A DNA stretch of 64,000 bases. It comes from Salticus scenicus (taxonomy: Eukaryota; Arthropoda; Arachnida; Araneae; Salticidae). The stretch covers positions 114,854,259 through 114,918,258 of the forward strand of contig OZ005653.1 of assembly GCA_963930645.1 (NCBI GenBank), in the 5' to 3' direction. A program made the translations under genes and the position numbers. This document shows positions 12,117 to 24,603 of this stretch, one piece after another. Each line of letters begins with the position of its first letter. The first letter of the stretch is position 1. Under the pieces are notes generated by a model. It saw only the letters and a program-made list of their open reading frames with translations. It was not told the origin of the DNA and searched no databases.

Positions 12117-12530
12117 CGGAAGCGAAGTGATGACGTCGCACCGTCCAAAAGATTTCCTATGGTAATCCACCATTGGATTTTTTTTTTTTTTTTTAACATT
12201 AAGGAAAATTATCTTCCGATTTCAATCCCTGTGTATGTTAGATTGTGTGTTAGTCTGAGTTATTTTTGTCTCGAAGTTTCATAAAATTTTAGTTTTAAAT
12301 TTCAAAACTCTGGAAAAATAAAATTACAGACTTCCATTTTCGAATATAAACATAAATATTTAATTTCAATAGAATGAAATCCATTGCAAAGGAACACATT
12401 TGATATCTGCCGTCCTTGGCTGAAAAAAATAGAAATAAAAGATACCCAAATTACCCGGAGAACATATGTAATTCCTTTAAAAAAAACATGGTTACTTTAA
12501 AAACGAGCAATCAATAATCTATAGTATAAT
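12117..12530 (+). mobile_element. Right-truncated copy of the 3400-4567 MITE
   Basis: It starts CGGAAGCGAAGTGATGACGT after TA and follows the left half of the 3400 element through ATTTCAAAACTCT and TTGATATC...GTCCTTGG to about 12530, with a T-run inserted at about 12178-12194. No right arm was found. Confidence 0.75.
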
Positions 12531-12657
12531 AATAATCAACATATATAGTTACGCTCATCAGTGCCTGACTCTGTCACGCTTTAGGCTTAAGAGATAGGCT
12601 TAAGAGATTTCCTTGATGCTGTCTCCCAATTTTCATACTTAGGTTAATTTAAATAAT

Positions 12658-13160
12658 CTAGTGTGTCACTCTCACGACTTTCTCTCACACTGGAATTTAA
12701 TACTATAAACACGGGTTGAAAATTAAAAGTTAACATAACGATTACTGTTATGTAAACCTATGTTGAAATAATTCAAATTAGGCTTCGGAAGAGTTTTATA
12801 TGCTAATTAGTTCCGTGTGAGGAGGGCTACCGCCCCCTTCACACCCCCTCTCGTTTCATTATTACACCTACATTTATATATAATTTAAATCTGTTGCTAA
12901 AATTAAAAGTTCACTTAAAATTATTCAGACAACTTTCACGTGCAACATTCTTTTTCAAGAATCTGTCAAACAGTCTTGAACAAACTTTTCCAGCAACAAA
13001 TTTATATTAATTTCAAAATACAACTTTTGGATCGCCTAAAATTATTCGTTTTTAAGTTACTCCAAGAGACACAGACAATAATCAAACTTTAAAAAGCTTG
13101 ACTTTTGTAATCAGAGAACCTCAAAACGTGTAATTACACAAAAAATGACAATGAATATGT
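12658..13160 (-). mobile_element. Helentron-like element, minus strand, degraded 5' end
   Basis: The 3' end at 12658-12710 matches that of the 9133 element (CTAG, then GTGTGTCACTCTCACGACTTTC on the + strand), including the GAGGAGGG...CGCCCCC hairpin near 12819. The 5' side keeps only the CTCAAAACGTGTAATTACA block (inverse, about 13110-13130). No clear 5' hairpin. Confidence 0.6.
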
Positions 13161-13351
13161 CAAGATAACTAACATTTAGTTTCATCATTTTCTTCTTTAA
13201 CTTGTCTAATAATAATAGACCCAAATTATAAAAACTTTTATATTTTTAATACCAAATGTTAACAATTGGATTGGCAAGTAATAATTCAGTTAAAGAAAGG
13301 TCTACTATTTCTTGAAAAATAAAAATCAAAACCGTCCAAAACTTAGATTAA

Positions 13352-14545
13352 CTAGTATGATGTGGCCACCACAAGACTTTTTTCTATATTTTCCTACATA
13401 AATTCACTCAGTAACAATATAAAAAAAAAAAAAAAAGTTCCCCCCCCCCTTTTTTTTTTATGTCAAAGGTAAAAAAAAATCGATAACTTTGTTTTAAATT
13501 ATCACATATTTATAGTTCAACCATTCGTTTTAAAGGTATTGACGAGACCTTTCGAAAGGCAGCTATCTTGAAAATTTACTCCCCTCGGGGTGGACTCCCC
13601 CCCCCAGGGGAGTTGACGATGTTCCTACACATACAATTTTTTTTTTCCTAATTAACTACTACTATTATCAATAATTCATATTAATTTTACAATCACAGGT
13701 TAAGAATAACTCTCATTATGTACACTTATACAAAATTTTATCCTATCCTGCCATGTTAAAAATTTAGAAAATATACGAAAACAGCGCCTCCTGCTGAGCG
13801 ATTGATCCCCAAATCTTATCAGCACTAGTTTATGTCAGGGGCCAACTAAATATCATGTTTGGTTAAATTTCGTTGACAAAAGAAAAAAAAAATTACTTTT
13901 ATTCTAAGTTTTTTTTTTTTCGTAAAAAGTAAGAAAAAACGATAACTTTGTTTTAAATTATCACAGATTTATAGTTTAACCATTCGTTTTAAAGGTATTG
14001 ACGAGACATTCCGAAAGATACCCATCTTGAAAACTTACTGCCCTCGGGGGTGGACTTCCCCCCCCCCCCCCAGGGGGGTTGACGAGGTTCCTACACAAAA
14101 AAAAAGAATTTCCCAGTTGACTATTTCTATTATAAATAATTCTTGTAAATTTCATAATGATTACTAAAAAACAATTCTTTTTATACATATTTATACAAAA
14201 TTTTATCCTATATCACCATGTTAAAAATTTAGAAAAAGCGGGATGGCAACGCAACCTGTAAGAAAATTTTTACCAAAAGTTGATAGGCACTAATTTATGT
14301 CAAGCTGCAACTACATACCAATTTGTATGAAATTATGTGCTGTAGTTCCTGAGATAAAGTTGCCACAAAATTTTGTCACACACACACACACACACACAGA
14401 CAGACAAACAGACAGACAGATAGACATTTTCTAAAAATGGTCAAATCGTGTTCTACAGCTCTCACAACGTATAAATCCATCAAAAACCCGAGGCAGAAAA
14501 TTTTTACGAATCCAATACTTTCTTCTATTGAATATGGAATAAAGT
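13352..14545 (-). mobile_element. Helentron-type element (HINE), subfamily beta, minus strand
   Basis: On the minus strand the 5' end at 14545 starts ACTTTATTCCATATTC and folds with AATAGAAGAAAGT. The 3' end at 13352 carries the hairpin GTGGTGGCCAC and ends ATACTAG. The interior holds an ACACAC/GACAGACA tract (14378-14426), then two copies of a unit of about 459 bp. The 3' half shares its internal module with the element at 9133-10160 although the ends belong to another subfamily. Confidence 0.75.
13460..14330 (-). repeat. Tandem duplication, unit about 459 bp
   Basis: CGATAACTTTGTTTTAAATT occurs at 13481 and 13940. Both copies continue through ACCATTCGTTTTAAAGGTAT, a C/G-rich block (CCCCTCGGGG...) and TTATCCTAT...CATGTTAAAAATTTAGA. 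A related single copy is at 9585-9790. Confidence 0.85.
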
Positions 14546-14791
14546 AAAAAAAAATAATAATAATAAAATGAATTAGCTATTTTTCTTATATGAGTTATGA
14601 ATATTACTTCTGGCGCCATTTTTATTAACTGGTGCTTAACTGTAATAAAACAGAAATAAAATAATAAGTTAGACATTAAATATATTAAATTAATATAAAA
14701 ATATTAAATTGAAATAAAATAATAAATGTTAAATTAATTCATTTGCTTTATTTTTTTATTCGGAGCAAAAAAATATATATATATTCTATCA

Positions 14792-14826
<35 letters not shown>

Positions 14827-17741
14827 AATAAGAAACAGAAGCAGAAAAAAATAAAAATCCGTTTGAGCTTTTTTTTTTTTTTTTTTAAATCTTTTTCTAT
14901 ATATGTATACGAACAAAGATTTTTACGAATGTGTAAAATTTTCACGTCTTTTATATGGAAAAATAGACTGAATAAAGTTTTTAATACACAAAATAATCCT
15001 ATCCTACTAAATTATATTCTGTCTCTGGCATTTTGTTACTAAATTGATCTCATATTTGACATTTGATTTTATTTCTATTTTTTGTTCCTCTGTTTTACAC
15101 ATTGTATTATATTGTATTATACACATTGTATTGATAAAATAAGTTCTGTAATGACCATACAGCCATTGACAAATTTTGTTTAAATTATTTAATGATATTT
15201 TACATTCGAATTTAATAGTAGAAAGAGAAGTTTTAAAAATTCTGACATTTTGAAGCTAAATAGATAATTAGTGATTTCATTAAAAATATATTGAACATAA
15301 CTACAAATATTACTGTTCCACATTTTCATTAATAACAATTATATCAAAGGACACCTTTCTAACTTTCGAAGTATGTCAAGAAGTGTAGAAATATTTAGCT
15401 ATAAATGCAATTAAGTTACTTTAAGTAAAATTTCCTTAAAAATTAACATTAACATTAACTTAAAAAATTACTTAATGAAAATATTTTTTTTTTTAATTTA
15501 TTTATTTATATTTTTTTACTATTAACAATTATAATTTAAATTAATACATTACTTCGATTAACGTGCTAAATTAACAATATACGTTTTTAATTACTATCTA
15601 ATATAATTTTTGCATTATATAAGCACTGAAACTTTATAATTTAGCCCTTACACCAAAACAGGGCAATAAGACTATTCAAAGAAATTGTAGATATATGATG
15701 CATTAAATTATCTTTTCTAATCATTAAGGAAGTAAAATGATGTCGTGAATGGTAATTTCATTTAAATATCATGTTAACGTTAATGAGGTGCAGATGAAAG
15801 AGTCCTATAATTGTTTGTTAATTAGATATTAAAGAGAATCAACTTTTAATATAATTATAATTAATTCAAAGTGATTGTTAACTTAATTGAGTCTTTTAGT
15901 CATTAAAAAAAAAAAAAAAAAAAAAAAAGTAATATATTATATGCAGATATTTAACCACTATATTTATGTTTGTTAGGTAGAATTTTTTTTTTCTTTTTAG
16001 TATTGTTTTAGATTAACCGATTTCTTTATACACATACTGTAATATATAAATTTAGAAAAGAGAAGTTCTTTTCAGGCCACGTAATTTTAAAGCATGAAGT
16101 GTTATTAACCCTGGGTATATTTTTATAACTATACAGTAGAACTTTTGAAATTTTAGAAGAAAATTATATATAAATCTAAAAAAGGTTAGTTAAACACAGA
16201 AAAATAAAGAAATCCTGTGTGTAAAAACTGTTTGTAGAAATAGTTCGATTTTATGTCTTCTGATCACATTTACAAATCCGACAACTAATTTATTTTTATT
16301 TATTTATTTATTTTATTTTTATTTTATTTTTTTTTTTAGAACAAATTAATACATACTAAAAAAGAGAGTATGCAGAAACAGTGATCGCCTGACCAATTTC
16401 TACCCGGGTCATAAATAACACAACCTTCTAGAGATGTTCATATACTTTCTTCCCTTCTAAAATGAGACTTAGAGTAGGTTCATATTTCTCTTGAAATTTA
16501 CCCCGCAATCCCCTAGGAGTTGAACCTAGAATTAACCAATAATCTTTTCGCTTATGTATCTTTATTTTTCAGACCATAGCAGCAAATTGCGCGATCTTGA
16601 ATATTTAGATAAAGATATAAATTGCGTTTATTATTATTATTATTATTATTATTATGTGTGTGTGTGTGAGAGAGTGTACTTCTATCTGAAGTTAATTGAA
16701 CTGAAAAAATGCTAGAGAAAGGAATTTAAGGTACTATTGTGAGGATATTATATGATGGAAAAATATAAAACGGTCACAACATTTTTCTTTTCTTTTTCTC
16801 CTTTTAAATTGATTTTTCTTTTAATTCTTAATAAATTATTTGTATTTTACAATGTCAATCTTTTTTGTGGTAAGGATTATTTAAGGAGATGTTGCACGTT
16901 ATTTTATTATTGTTATTATTATTATTATCGTTATTACCATTATTATTATTATTTGAAAATAACTATCTTAGAATAATAAAAATAAAAATTTGCATGCACA
17001 TGCATTAAAATTATTATTGATAATTATTAAAAAATAATATTAAGTATTAAAATTTCTAGAAAACTATGTAAATTCAATAAAAAGCTATTCAAAACTTCAT
17101 ATTTATTTAAAAATTAACTCTGCAATAATATTTTTGCTTTTCCCTCGCTTTTACATTACTATAATGCATTACTAAATATGTTCTAAACACATTTGATTAA
17201 AAAAAAAAAAAAAAAAAAAAAAATGTTTGAATATTAAAATCATTCATTTAATTTTTAGCATTCAAAGAATTAAAAAAAAATATAAATAAATAAAATATAA
17301 ATAAATACTTAAATAAATAAATTAAAGACTTAACAGTAAATCTACAAAGTAATACCCAAACATTAATATAAAATATTTTTTATGCTGCTGTAGTATTTAA
17401 AGCCCATTGTCCATATTAGAACCTGGTCTGAGTAAAATACACTTTAAGAGGGTTTTCTAAGGGGTAATAGCGTATATTCATGAGAGAGTTTTGTGGAAAA
17501 CTATAGAAAACAATTAAGATAAGACCGACGATGTTTCGTCCCGGGTTCAAACACGCGGCTTTCATATTTATTCACATAATACACATTTTTTCCTAGAGTG
17601 GGTGGGGGAGGGAGTAATTCTTAATTATATGAATACAACAAATTTGTAATACAAATTATAAATTTATAATGTTGAATTCCATTATAAACCCGACTTAAGA
17701 AATGTGTGAGATACAGAGAGACAATTTAAAAAACATATTTG

Positions 17742-17791
<50 letters not shown>

Positions 17792-17961
17792 CACAGACGT
17801 TTTTATGTTTTACTAGATTAGAAATTTTGTTGGAATTTAACTTATATATATACATATATATATATGTACATTATTTACATATTATATGATTTCTTATCTC
17901 AAACTCTTACACCTTTTTATCACTTTCTATTGAAAATTATATATATATATATACTGTATAT
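14546..17961. other. Gene-free stretch
   Basis: No supportable gene in 3.4 kb. Long A- and T-runs near 14799-14823, 14871-14886, 15904-15928 and 17199-17223; ATT/TTA runs near 16630 and 16903; a TA microsatellite at about 17746-17790. A less AT-rich patch at 16380-16600 shows no protein I recognise. Confidence 0.75.
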
Positions 17962-18290
17962 TCATGACCTCCGTAGCGCAATATTTAAGCAGGATAATGC
18001 ACGACTGCAAGTTGTCTGTACTGTCTGGAGCTTCCTTGATACAGCATATTTAGCAGGGAGCAGCCCTCACTCATCACTCTTGGAGTGATGTTGAGTGCTT
18101 CTAAGGGGACTACTCGCAGTTTATTAAAAAAAAGAAAAAGAAAAAAAAAAAGAAAAAAAAAACATAAATCGCCAGGCCTTAGCCTAGAGCCGACAGTGGG
18201 CGATGGTGTGAGAATTGAACAATTTCAGGGAAACGCCGGAATAAACCAAACTGACAATGGGCGTGAGCTGATGAACAACAAAGTTTGAAA
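17962..18290 (+). pseudogene. Tc1-like transposase relic (DD34E catalytic region)
   Basis: The reading frame around 17970-18085 encodes AIFKQDNARLQVVCTVWSFL followed by a Thr/Ala-rich segment. This matches the Tc1-family block usually written FQQDNARPHVA, which carries the second catalytic Asp. A purine microsatellite (18127-18165, AAAAAGAAAAAG) interrupts the region. About 80 bp on, SPGLSLEPTVGDGV resembles the next conserved block SPDLSPIE, with its Asp and Ile altered. Only this stretch is preserved, with no N-terminal DNA-binding domain and no TIRs found, so it is a dead fragment. A Tc1/mariner origin is likely from the order and spacing of both blocks. Confidence 0.65.
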
Positions 18291-18752
18291 TCAGAGATGA
18301 CTGCTGATGAGAACAGTCTGATAAAAGCGACAAGGGGCGCTATGGAGAAAACTATTTAATGCAGATAAGCAGTCATATTTTTGATGTTGTTAAAGTTGTG
18401 GGTAACACTCTAAAGAAGATATACACTTCGATATTAAAGATGAGATGAAACAATCTTTCGAAGGGACGAAAACAAACGTTTGTATTTGCAGTGAGAAATT
18501 TTCAAGTCAGATTCTTTTAAAACTGGGCTTATTGCAGCACCGAAGGGGAGAGTACAGATATCCACATTCTAGCACGCATGTGTTTAGAGGACAGACAAAA
18601 CACTCACACACTCAGATGATTTGCAGTAAAAACTTAACTAAAAAGAAAATAATAATAATAATTATTATAGAAATTAAAAATTAAATTTTAACTCCATTAA
18701 TTAGTTCTATTTGAAATGTCTATCAATAGATAGTATATTCTTTTCAATTTAT
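18291..18752. other. Stretch without a recognised gene
   Basis: A short + strand frame (18445-18681) contains NVCICSEKFSSQ...LLQHRRGEYRY, faintly like a C2H2 zinc finger plus linker, but with abnormal cysteine spacing. I do not call it a gene. Confidence 0.5.
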
Positions 18753-19859
18753 TTAGGAGGGAAGGACGCGTAAGCATGTTTTCCAGCCAGCCTTCGGGTC
18801 TTGGCAAGAGATTTCTAATATGGTATAGACTTGTAAGATGGCAACTGTAGTAGTATATTTTTGTGTGCCCTCCTCTCCGTAAGAGCATAGGGGCGTTCGT
18901 CGGCAGTGGAATGTGTTTAGGTACTTTTGAAATGGTCCGTGACCTGATAGGAAGGCAGCAAACTCAAGAGAGCGTAACCAATCATTTGCGGTCGCATGCG
19001 GGATCAAGGAAAAGGTATATCTTTCATTTTCTGAGTCTTCCCACGAGGCCTGCCATTCCCGAAGCATTGGGAGTTTTATTGTACTTTTAATGTGCGAAAG
19101 AGGTGCAGGAAGAGAATAGTCTATGCTATTATTCTCCGTTGGACCCTTTGCTAAGGAGTCTGCCAATTCATTATCGAACACACCCCTATTGGCAGAATCG
19201 TGTGCCAGGGACGTTAGTAAATTTAAATCTTTTAAGAGTTGCTTCATTTTAAAACATTGAGGGTGTCTGGACCTAAGACGAACTATGGCCTGCAGACCCG
19301 ATAGACTATCGCTAAAGATATGGAATTTTTGATTGATATCATGCTGGGCTATAATCCACTCCAGGGCATTTTATATTGCGAAAAGTTCCGCTTGGAAGAC
19401 TGAGTTATAATCTTCGAGTCTGCATGCCCACCGATGGATTCATTCATTGTTATTTAGAACACAGAAGGTAGCCGCGACCCCGTGTTCCGTTTTAGAGCCA
19501 TCAGTATATACCGCCATAGGAACCGACGGAGGAAAACTATTTTTGGAACATAAAGTGAGTAAGGAGGCATTGTCTTGAGCTTGGTGAATTTGCCAGCTGA
19601 GAAGGAGATATTGCTCTCTAACGCCGGAAAGAAGTAAATTTGAAAGATCTGAGTTTTGAAGTTGTAAGATATTCGTTTTATTGTGACCATATTTAAGTTG
19701 GAGATGTACATGGGGGATCCCGGTGATGACTGTGAAGGCGTGTGTTGAAATGGCTTTATAGCCACTCGAAATTTTAAGTAAAAACATTCTTTGAACAGAG
19801 TTAATATGTTCACCCGTTGCTCTGGCCAGCGTGTTCTCCTGATCTTGCATCAATGATGA
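18753..19859 (-). pseudogene. Non-LTR retrotransposon (R1/I-type) C-terminal fragment with RNase H
   Basis: Read on the minus strand from 19853 to 18753 this is one continuous frame broken by two in-frame stops (near 19438 and 19375). The first part (EHINSVQRMFLLKISSGYK...) is the post-reverse-transcriptase region common to these LINEs. RNase H follows: YTDGSKTEHGVAATF carries the first catalytic Asp, FQAELFAI the Glu, FSDSLSGLQAI the second Asp, and DNELADSLAKG the last Asp. Then comes GHGPFQKYLNTF and a Cys-containing tail. In a live element RNase H removes RNA during reverse transcription. The reverse transcriptase and endonuclease are missing, so the copy is 5'-truncated at about 19860, exactly where an LTR starts. 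No poly(A) tail was seen. Confidence 0.85.
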
Positions 19860-19863
19860 TTAC

Positions 19864-20147
19864 TGTGTAAACGTTGAAAAGCGGGTGGGCCGCCACCAGT
19901 CACCAGCATCTACAGTCTAAGAACTGTGGCATCATGTTGAAGCTCCATGAAGTGCTGTACCCACATATGTCATCCAATTGCTGTTCAATTCGATGCCTAG
20001 GCAGATTACTGTAGTTATTGTTCCTATAAGTCGCTGCTTTATGTACTGTTCTCTCAGGATATATTACTCAAAATTTCCTGAACTTTTAATCAATTGTTCT
20101 TCCTACTGTAATGTGTGTGCCCAATAAATATCAAAATTATATTCGCA
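19864..20147 (+). mobile_element. Solo LTR, 284 bp, with 4-bp target duplication
   Basis: It starts TGTGTAAACG, ends ATTCGCA (TG...CA), and is flanked by TTAC on both sides (19860-19863, 20148-20151). An AATAAA signal lies at about 20123, close to the 3' end as expected for the R region. The sequence is clearly less AT-rich than its surroundings. No internal retrotransposon sequence is attached, so it looks like a solo LTR. The superfamily (Gypsy or BEL/Pao) cannot be decided from this. Confidence 0.6.
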
Positions 20148-20151
20148 TTAC

Positions 20152-20904
20152 TTCTCTGTGTTGCAATTTTCACAAACATGCCTGTGTTTTATGCGTATTT
20201 AGTTTAATGTAATAATAACACTCTAATTCATGTTAATTCAAATTAAGACATATTAATCATTAGTACTTCAATTATCATTCATATGTTTAATAAAAACAAA
20301 AATAATATAAATAGAAGTAATATGAAGAGTTATTACGTTTCTCGATCCCATTTACAGTCTTAATATTTAAAATAATAATAATAATAAAATTTTAATAAGT
20401 AGTATAAACTAGATTCTACTCCATATAAAACATATTCATAGGAATGTTTATGAATAAATTTAAAATAATTTTATTATAGTATGTACTTAGTATTCACAGC
20501 TTTATACAAAAATTAATATTAACAATAAAGTGTAGTATAAAGTATTTAACTTTAAAATTAAATAAAGTATGCAATCCTTTCACTCTCAGCTGATGTCAAA
20601 TAGGAAATTGACAGGCAAAGAAAATCAAAAATACATTTTTTCACGGAATGTCTTAGCTTCATTTCGTTTCATAGGAACTTGTCATCAAAATAGTAATATT
20701 AATAAATAAATAAATAAAATAAATAAAATGTGTGAAAAACTTAAAAATGAGAAAAGAGATTTCTGTGTATTTTCACCGCTTTTCAATATCAAAATCTGAA
20801 ACTGACACTCTATAAGCGGATTTTATAAACTTTCCCTTTTCTCCCTTTGCCAGGAAAAAACACATTTTCAAAGTAAATACCTTTAAAATTATCTCAGGAA
20901 AGGA
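20152..20904. other. Gene-free stretch
   Basis: AT-rich, no supportable gene. Short AATA/AAAT runs at about 20370 and 20700. Confidence 0.8.
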
Positions 20905-21169
20905 AATTTTTGGTGTGTGCACGGTTGTGCTATGTGTACCCAATATGCATTATAAAGTGATTTTGCGAAATATTTCACCTTTTAAGGGTCGGAGGGGGCC
21001 AAAAATACGTTTCCAAATTGTATCTATGTCCTACATTATCTCAGAAACGCGATTTTTTTTTTTATTGTGCGTATCCAACACACACTGTGAGGGGATTTTA
21101 TGAAATTTATATCCTATGGCGAGGAAGTGGAGAAATAATTGAGGTTCTAACGATTTCATTTCATTGTTT

Positions 21170-21216
<47 letters not shown>

Positions 21217-21310
21217 AATTTTTTAATAATAATTCTTTATTAATAAGTTTTATGTAATTTAGAGAATTCATTTAAATAGAGTGACCATCGAAACGAGCAG
21301 CGTCTGCTAG
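20905..21310 (+). mobile_element. Helitron 3' end fragment
   Basis: The 3' end is GTGACCATCGAAACGAGCAG, then a hairpin (AGCAG-CGT-CTGCT) and CTAG at 21307-21310 followed by T. It matches the end of the 1474-5191 element (GTGACCAGCGAAGCGGGC...CTGCTAG). Two related internal units begin GTGTACCCAATATGCATTA and GCGTATCCAACACACACTG, about 145 bp apart. The 5' boundary is not defined; a TTTA microsatellite (21170-21203) interrupts it. Confidence 0.7.
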
Positions 21311-22407
21311 TTTATAATATGAATTATTAAAGTTAAAACAGTGTTAAAAATCTAATTTTTTGTATAATACAATTTTTTTAAGGAATAATTTTTGATTTGA
21401 AATGTGTACAGAAATAATTTTTGTGTTTTAGAACTCATTTTTAAAGAAGTATGTTAACTCAGATAGTTAATTTGTTCCTTATGTAGTATGGAAAATGCGG
21501 AATTTTGAAACAGTTTAAAAGTAGTTCAAATTCTAATTTAATGTTTAAGAATTATTTACAATAAAATAATGAATTTTAATATGTACCCATTTAAAATACA
21601 CAGTGTTATTAGAAATAAATATGCAAACATTCTACAAAATAAATTAATAAATGTAGAGCGGTGTTATTATATAGCTTATTGCTTCTTCTAGAATGATCCT
21701 AACTGGAATATAAAAAAAATAATTGTGCTAGATTTAATGTTAAAATTGACTTTTAAATTTACATTTACCTTCTTTAGAATATTTCATTGATATATCTTCC
21801 TTATATGCAAGATTAAAGACATTATTAAGTCTTAAAGATAAAAACATCTGTTTTACAATGTATTTAAGAGCAATAAATATATATTATGAAATTTTCGATA
21901 AAATTAAAATAATTTTTATGTTGATGAAACATTTATATATATATATATATATATATATGCAGAAATTAGATCCATAATTGAAAGTGCACTTTACTTAATT
22001 TATTCAAATGACTTCTATTTTGAGGAACAAATATAACATGATCTTTGTGAATAAAGCTTTAATTAAAACTTCTGGTATTGCTTAATCAACGATTTTATTA
22101 AAAGCAAACACATTTCATAAAGTGAGGCCATTAACATGTTATCGTATTCATTGCGAATATTAATGCAATTTATATTTAATATTTAATATTTAAAACCATT
22201 AATCATGAAAGCTAAATATATATATAATTATTTATAGAAAAGATATATGTATATATTTTTTTGGACATATAAGTAATAAAATATAAGTAATATTTTTTCG
22301 AGTTAATGTGTTTTAGAAATGCTACACTTTTATTATCATGCCTGGCTTCTGTCCTTTTTGATTAGATTAAATATAGAAATAATTTCTTTTCTAATTTTAT
22401 AGGTACT
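21311..22407. other. Gene-free stretch
   Basis: AT-rich with no supportable gene; a TA microsatellite at about 21934-21958. Confidence 0.8.
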
Positions 22408-23547
22408 CACCATACTATAGGTATGGAGAACTTAGGTAATCGTGAAAAATTTCCACCTAGGTTTTTTGACTTTTTTACACGTTTTCAGGTTTGCGGAATC
22501 CGAAAATGACAAAACTTGTATGGTGTCCGTCTGTAGGGTGTCTGTTAGTTTGTTAGTCCGTTTGTCCGATAGTGAGTTCGTTAGTGAGTTTGTTAGTCTG
22601 TGTACAAGATATCTCAAGAACAAATAGTCGCAGAGAATCCAGATCAGTTTAAAATTTTACTTTCGACACTGGCAAGAATCCTATTCATTTGCAACATTCG
22701 AGTTAAAAAACTTCGTAAGTTATTATAAATTTTCGATTTTCTTAACATGAGAGAATAAGGCAAAATTTCACTTAAACGTCTAGTAAGTAGAAAATTTATA
22801 CTGTAAAGATGTCAGGACAGTTTTAAAATATCAGTTTTGAATTCGGCATGAACATCATTAACTATAAACATTCTATTTTGAAAGTTTCGCAAGTTATTTG
22901 GAATTTACGAATTTCTTAACATGGCAGAATAGGGCAAAATTTCACATAAACGTCAATCTTGAGGGATATTTTCATCGTAAAGATGTCAAACCACTTTTAA
23001 AATATTATTTAGGATACTGACATGAATATCATAGACTATGACTTTTCCAGTTTGAAAAATTCGTAAGTTATTTGGAATTTACGATTTACTTAACATAGCA
23101 GAATAGGGCTAAATTGAGCATAAACGTCCTTCTAGAGGATCATAAATATATCAGACAGCTTCAAAATAACTTTTATTGTACTTGTTTGAACATGATTGTC
23201 TACAAATATTCTAACAAGAAAATTTCGTAAGTTATTCGTAATTTAAGCTTTTATCAACATAGCGAAATTGAAAATGTTTCATATAAATAGGAATTTTGAG
23301 GATTATTGCATTGGAAATAGTAGCATGAAAACTAAACAACGGAATTGACCCTGATAAAATAAATTAATAGGTTAGTATAACATAAATATATCGAAGTGAA
23401 CGGTGGGTAGCCTATTAGGCCATTCTGTCACTGTGTCAAGCTTAGGTCAAATTTATTTCTCTTAACATGATTATAATGTTTCCAACTAGAAATTTATGAG
23501 AACATAAATATGATGGGGAACTGTGCAGAGTCCACCTATACCAACTA
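22408..23547 (+). mobile_element. Helentron-like element, subfamily gamma, copy 1
   Basis: It begins with a palindrome CCATACTATAGGTATGG and ends GTGCAGAGTCCACCTATACC then AACTA. A second copy (46397-47216) shares both ends and the order of blocks: CACGTTTTCAGG-like, GGTGTCC...TAGGGTG, GTTAGT repeats, then GATATCTCAAGAACAAAT. The centre has about four diverged units of roughly 170 bp built on AACATGGCAGAATAGGGCAA and AAAGATGTCA. No protein. It resembles the alpha and beta elements in layout, but an asymmetric inverted repeat was not clearly found. Confidence 0.65.
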
Positions 23548-24110
23548 TTATATATATATATATATTAAAGAGTATAATATCGTAAAGGTTAAAATATAAT
23601 GTATTGTAATTATTACTGAAAATACTACGTAACCATTTACAAACTTCGCAAGAAAATGCAGAAAAACATAATATATGTGAACAATATATTAAAGTAAATA
23701 TTAAAAGGGAAGTGCAAACAAAAATTTAAAAATCAGAATAGACAAATACCAGATTGAAAATTATACGTAACTTGAAAATGTTTCAGTTCTACTTCAATAC
23801 AGCGTCCCCATGCAGAGTAGAAACAGCAGTAGAGTTCTGCATCGGGTCGGGTTAACAGAATTTTTTCTCTTGCGGGTCGGGCTCGGGTCGGGTTGAATGA
23901 TCTTTTTTTCGTGCTGGTTGTGTTCGGGTCGGGTTGACTGATTTTTTTTTTCTTGAGGGTCGGGTTCGGGTCGGGTTTGGTTTTCAACAAGTCGGGTCGA
24001 CTAGAGAACACCTTTCAAAATATTTTTTTACAATTATAAACATATATTTATAGGCATGTTTACAACTATGTAACTAATTTAAACACTCTGCACATACTAG
24101 ACATGCATCG

Positions 24111-24336
24111 GTTGTTTGTTTGGTTGGAGGATTTAAGTCCGATTGACTCCAGATGTGTCCTAAGCCTGTAGGGGGTATGCTCTCCGTTTGAATCTTTCTA
24201 AGAGGTTTTAGCCCGTATTTACGCGTGTTTCGGAGGAAACCACGGAAAACTCCGAACGGCTAGGTCGATGAGCGTGACCTGGGATCGAACCCAACACCTC
24301 CCATCTACCAGCATCGAGCGCAGGTCGCTGGTGGGC
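24111..24336 (-). mobile_element. tRNA-derived SINE, copy 1
   Basis: On the minus strand it has a tRNA-like head with B box GGGTTCGATCCC, a body with TTTCCGTGGTTTCCTCCGAA and CGCGTAAATACGGGCT, and a CCAACC-type 3' tail. It is flanked by diverged duplicates AGACATGCATCG and AGACATGTACCG (24099-24110, 24337-24348). The same family is at 30944, 31505 and 63200. SINEs are copied by LINE enzymes in trans. Confidence 0.82.
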
Positions 24337-24534
24337 AGACATGTACCGGAGTTCCCTATACGTATCCGCGGATATCCGCCAGAAAAATAGATCCGTATTT
24401 GTATCGGGATCTGTTTTATTTTCTTCAACGGAACTAATATGTATCTTTTGTAGAAATTGTATGAAAATTAGAAAAGTATTATAAATCTTTCTCGACTGTT
24501 GTTAATATATAAATTAAAGAAATATAAATACAGT

Positions 24535-24590
24535 ATAACCTCGCATTTACATTCTGGATATTGAAAAGATTTCGCAGCTTACAAGTTTTT
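24535..24590 (+). mobile_element. Possible Tigger/pogo left-end fragment
   Basis: TACAGTATAACCTCGCATTT resembles the CAGTAGAACCTCG-type terminus common to Tigger/pogo relatives (see 48536). Only one end is present, and a beta Helentron-like element follows within about 20 bp of a T-run. Confidence 0.35.
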
Positions 24591-24603
24591 TTTTTTTTTT
24601 TTT

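Noticed and set aside
14743..15042. Overlapping open frames on both strands rich in Lys or Phe
   Set aside because: They are translations of A- and T-homopolymers with no domain.
18252..18280. CTGATGA...GAAA resembling a hammerhead core
   Set aside because: Only a three-base stem is possible and there is no supporting context; probably chance.
18445..18681. C2H2 zinc-finger-like frame (CICSEKF...HRRGEYRY)
   Set aside because: Cysteine spacing is wrong (C-X-C), only one weak finger is present, and the rest of the frame is AT filler.
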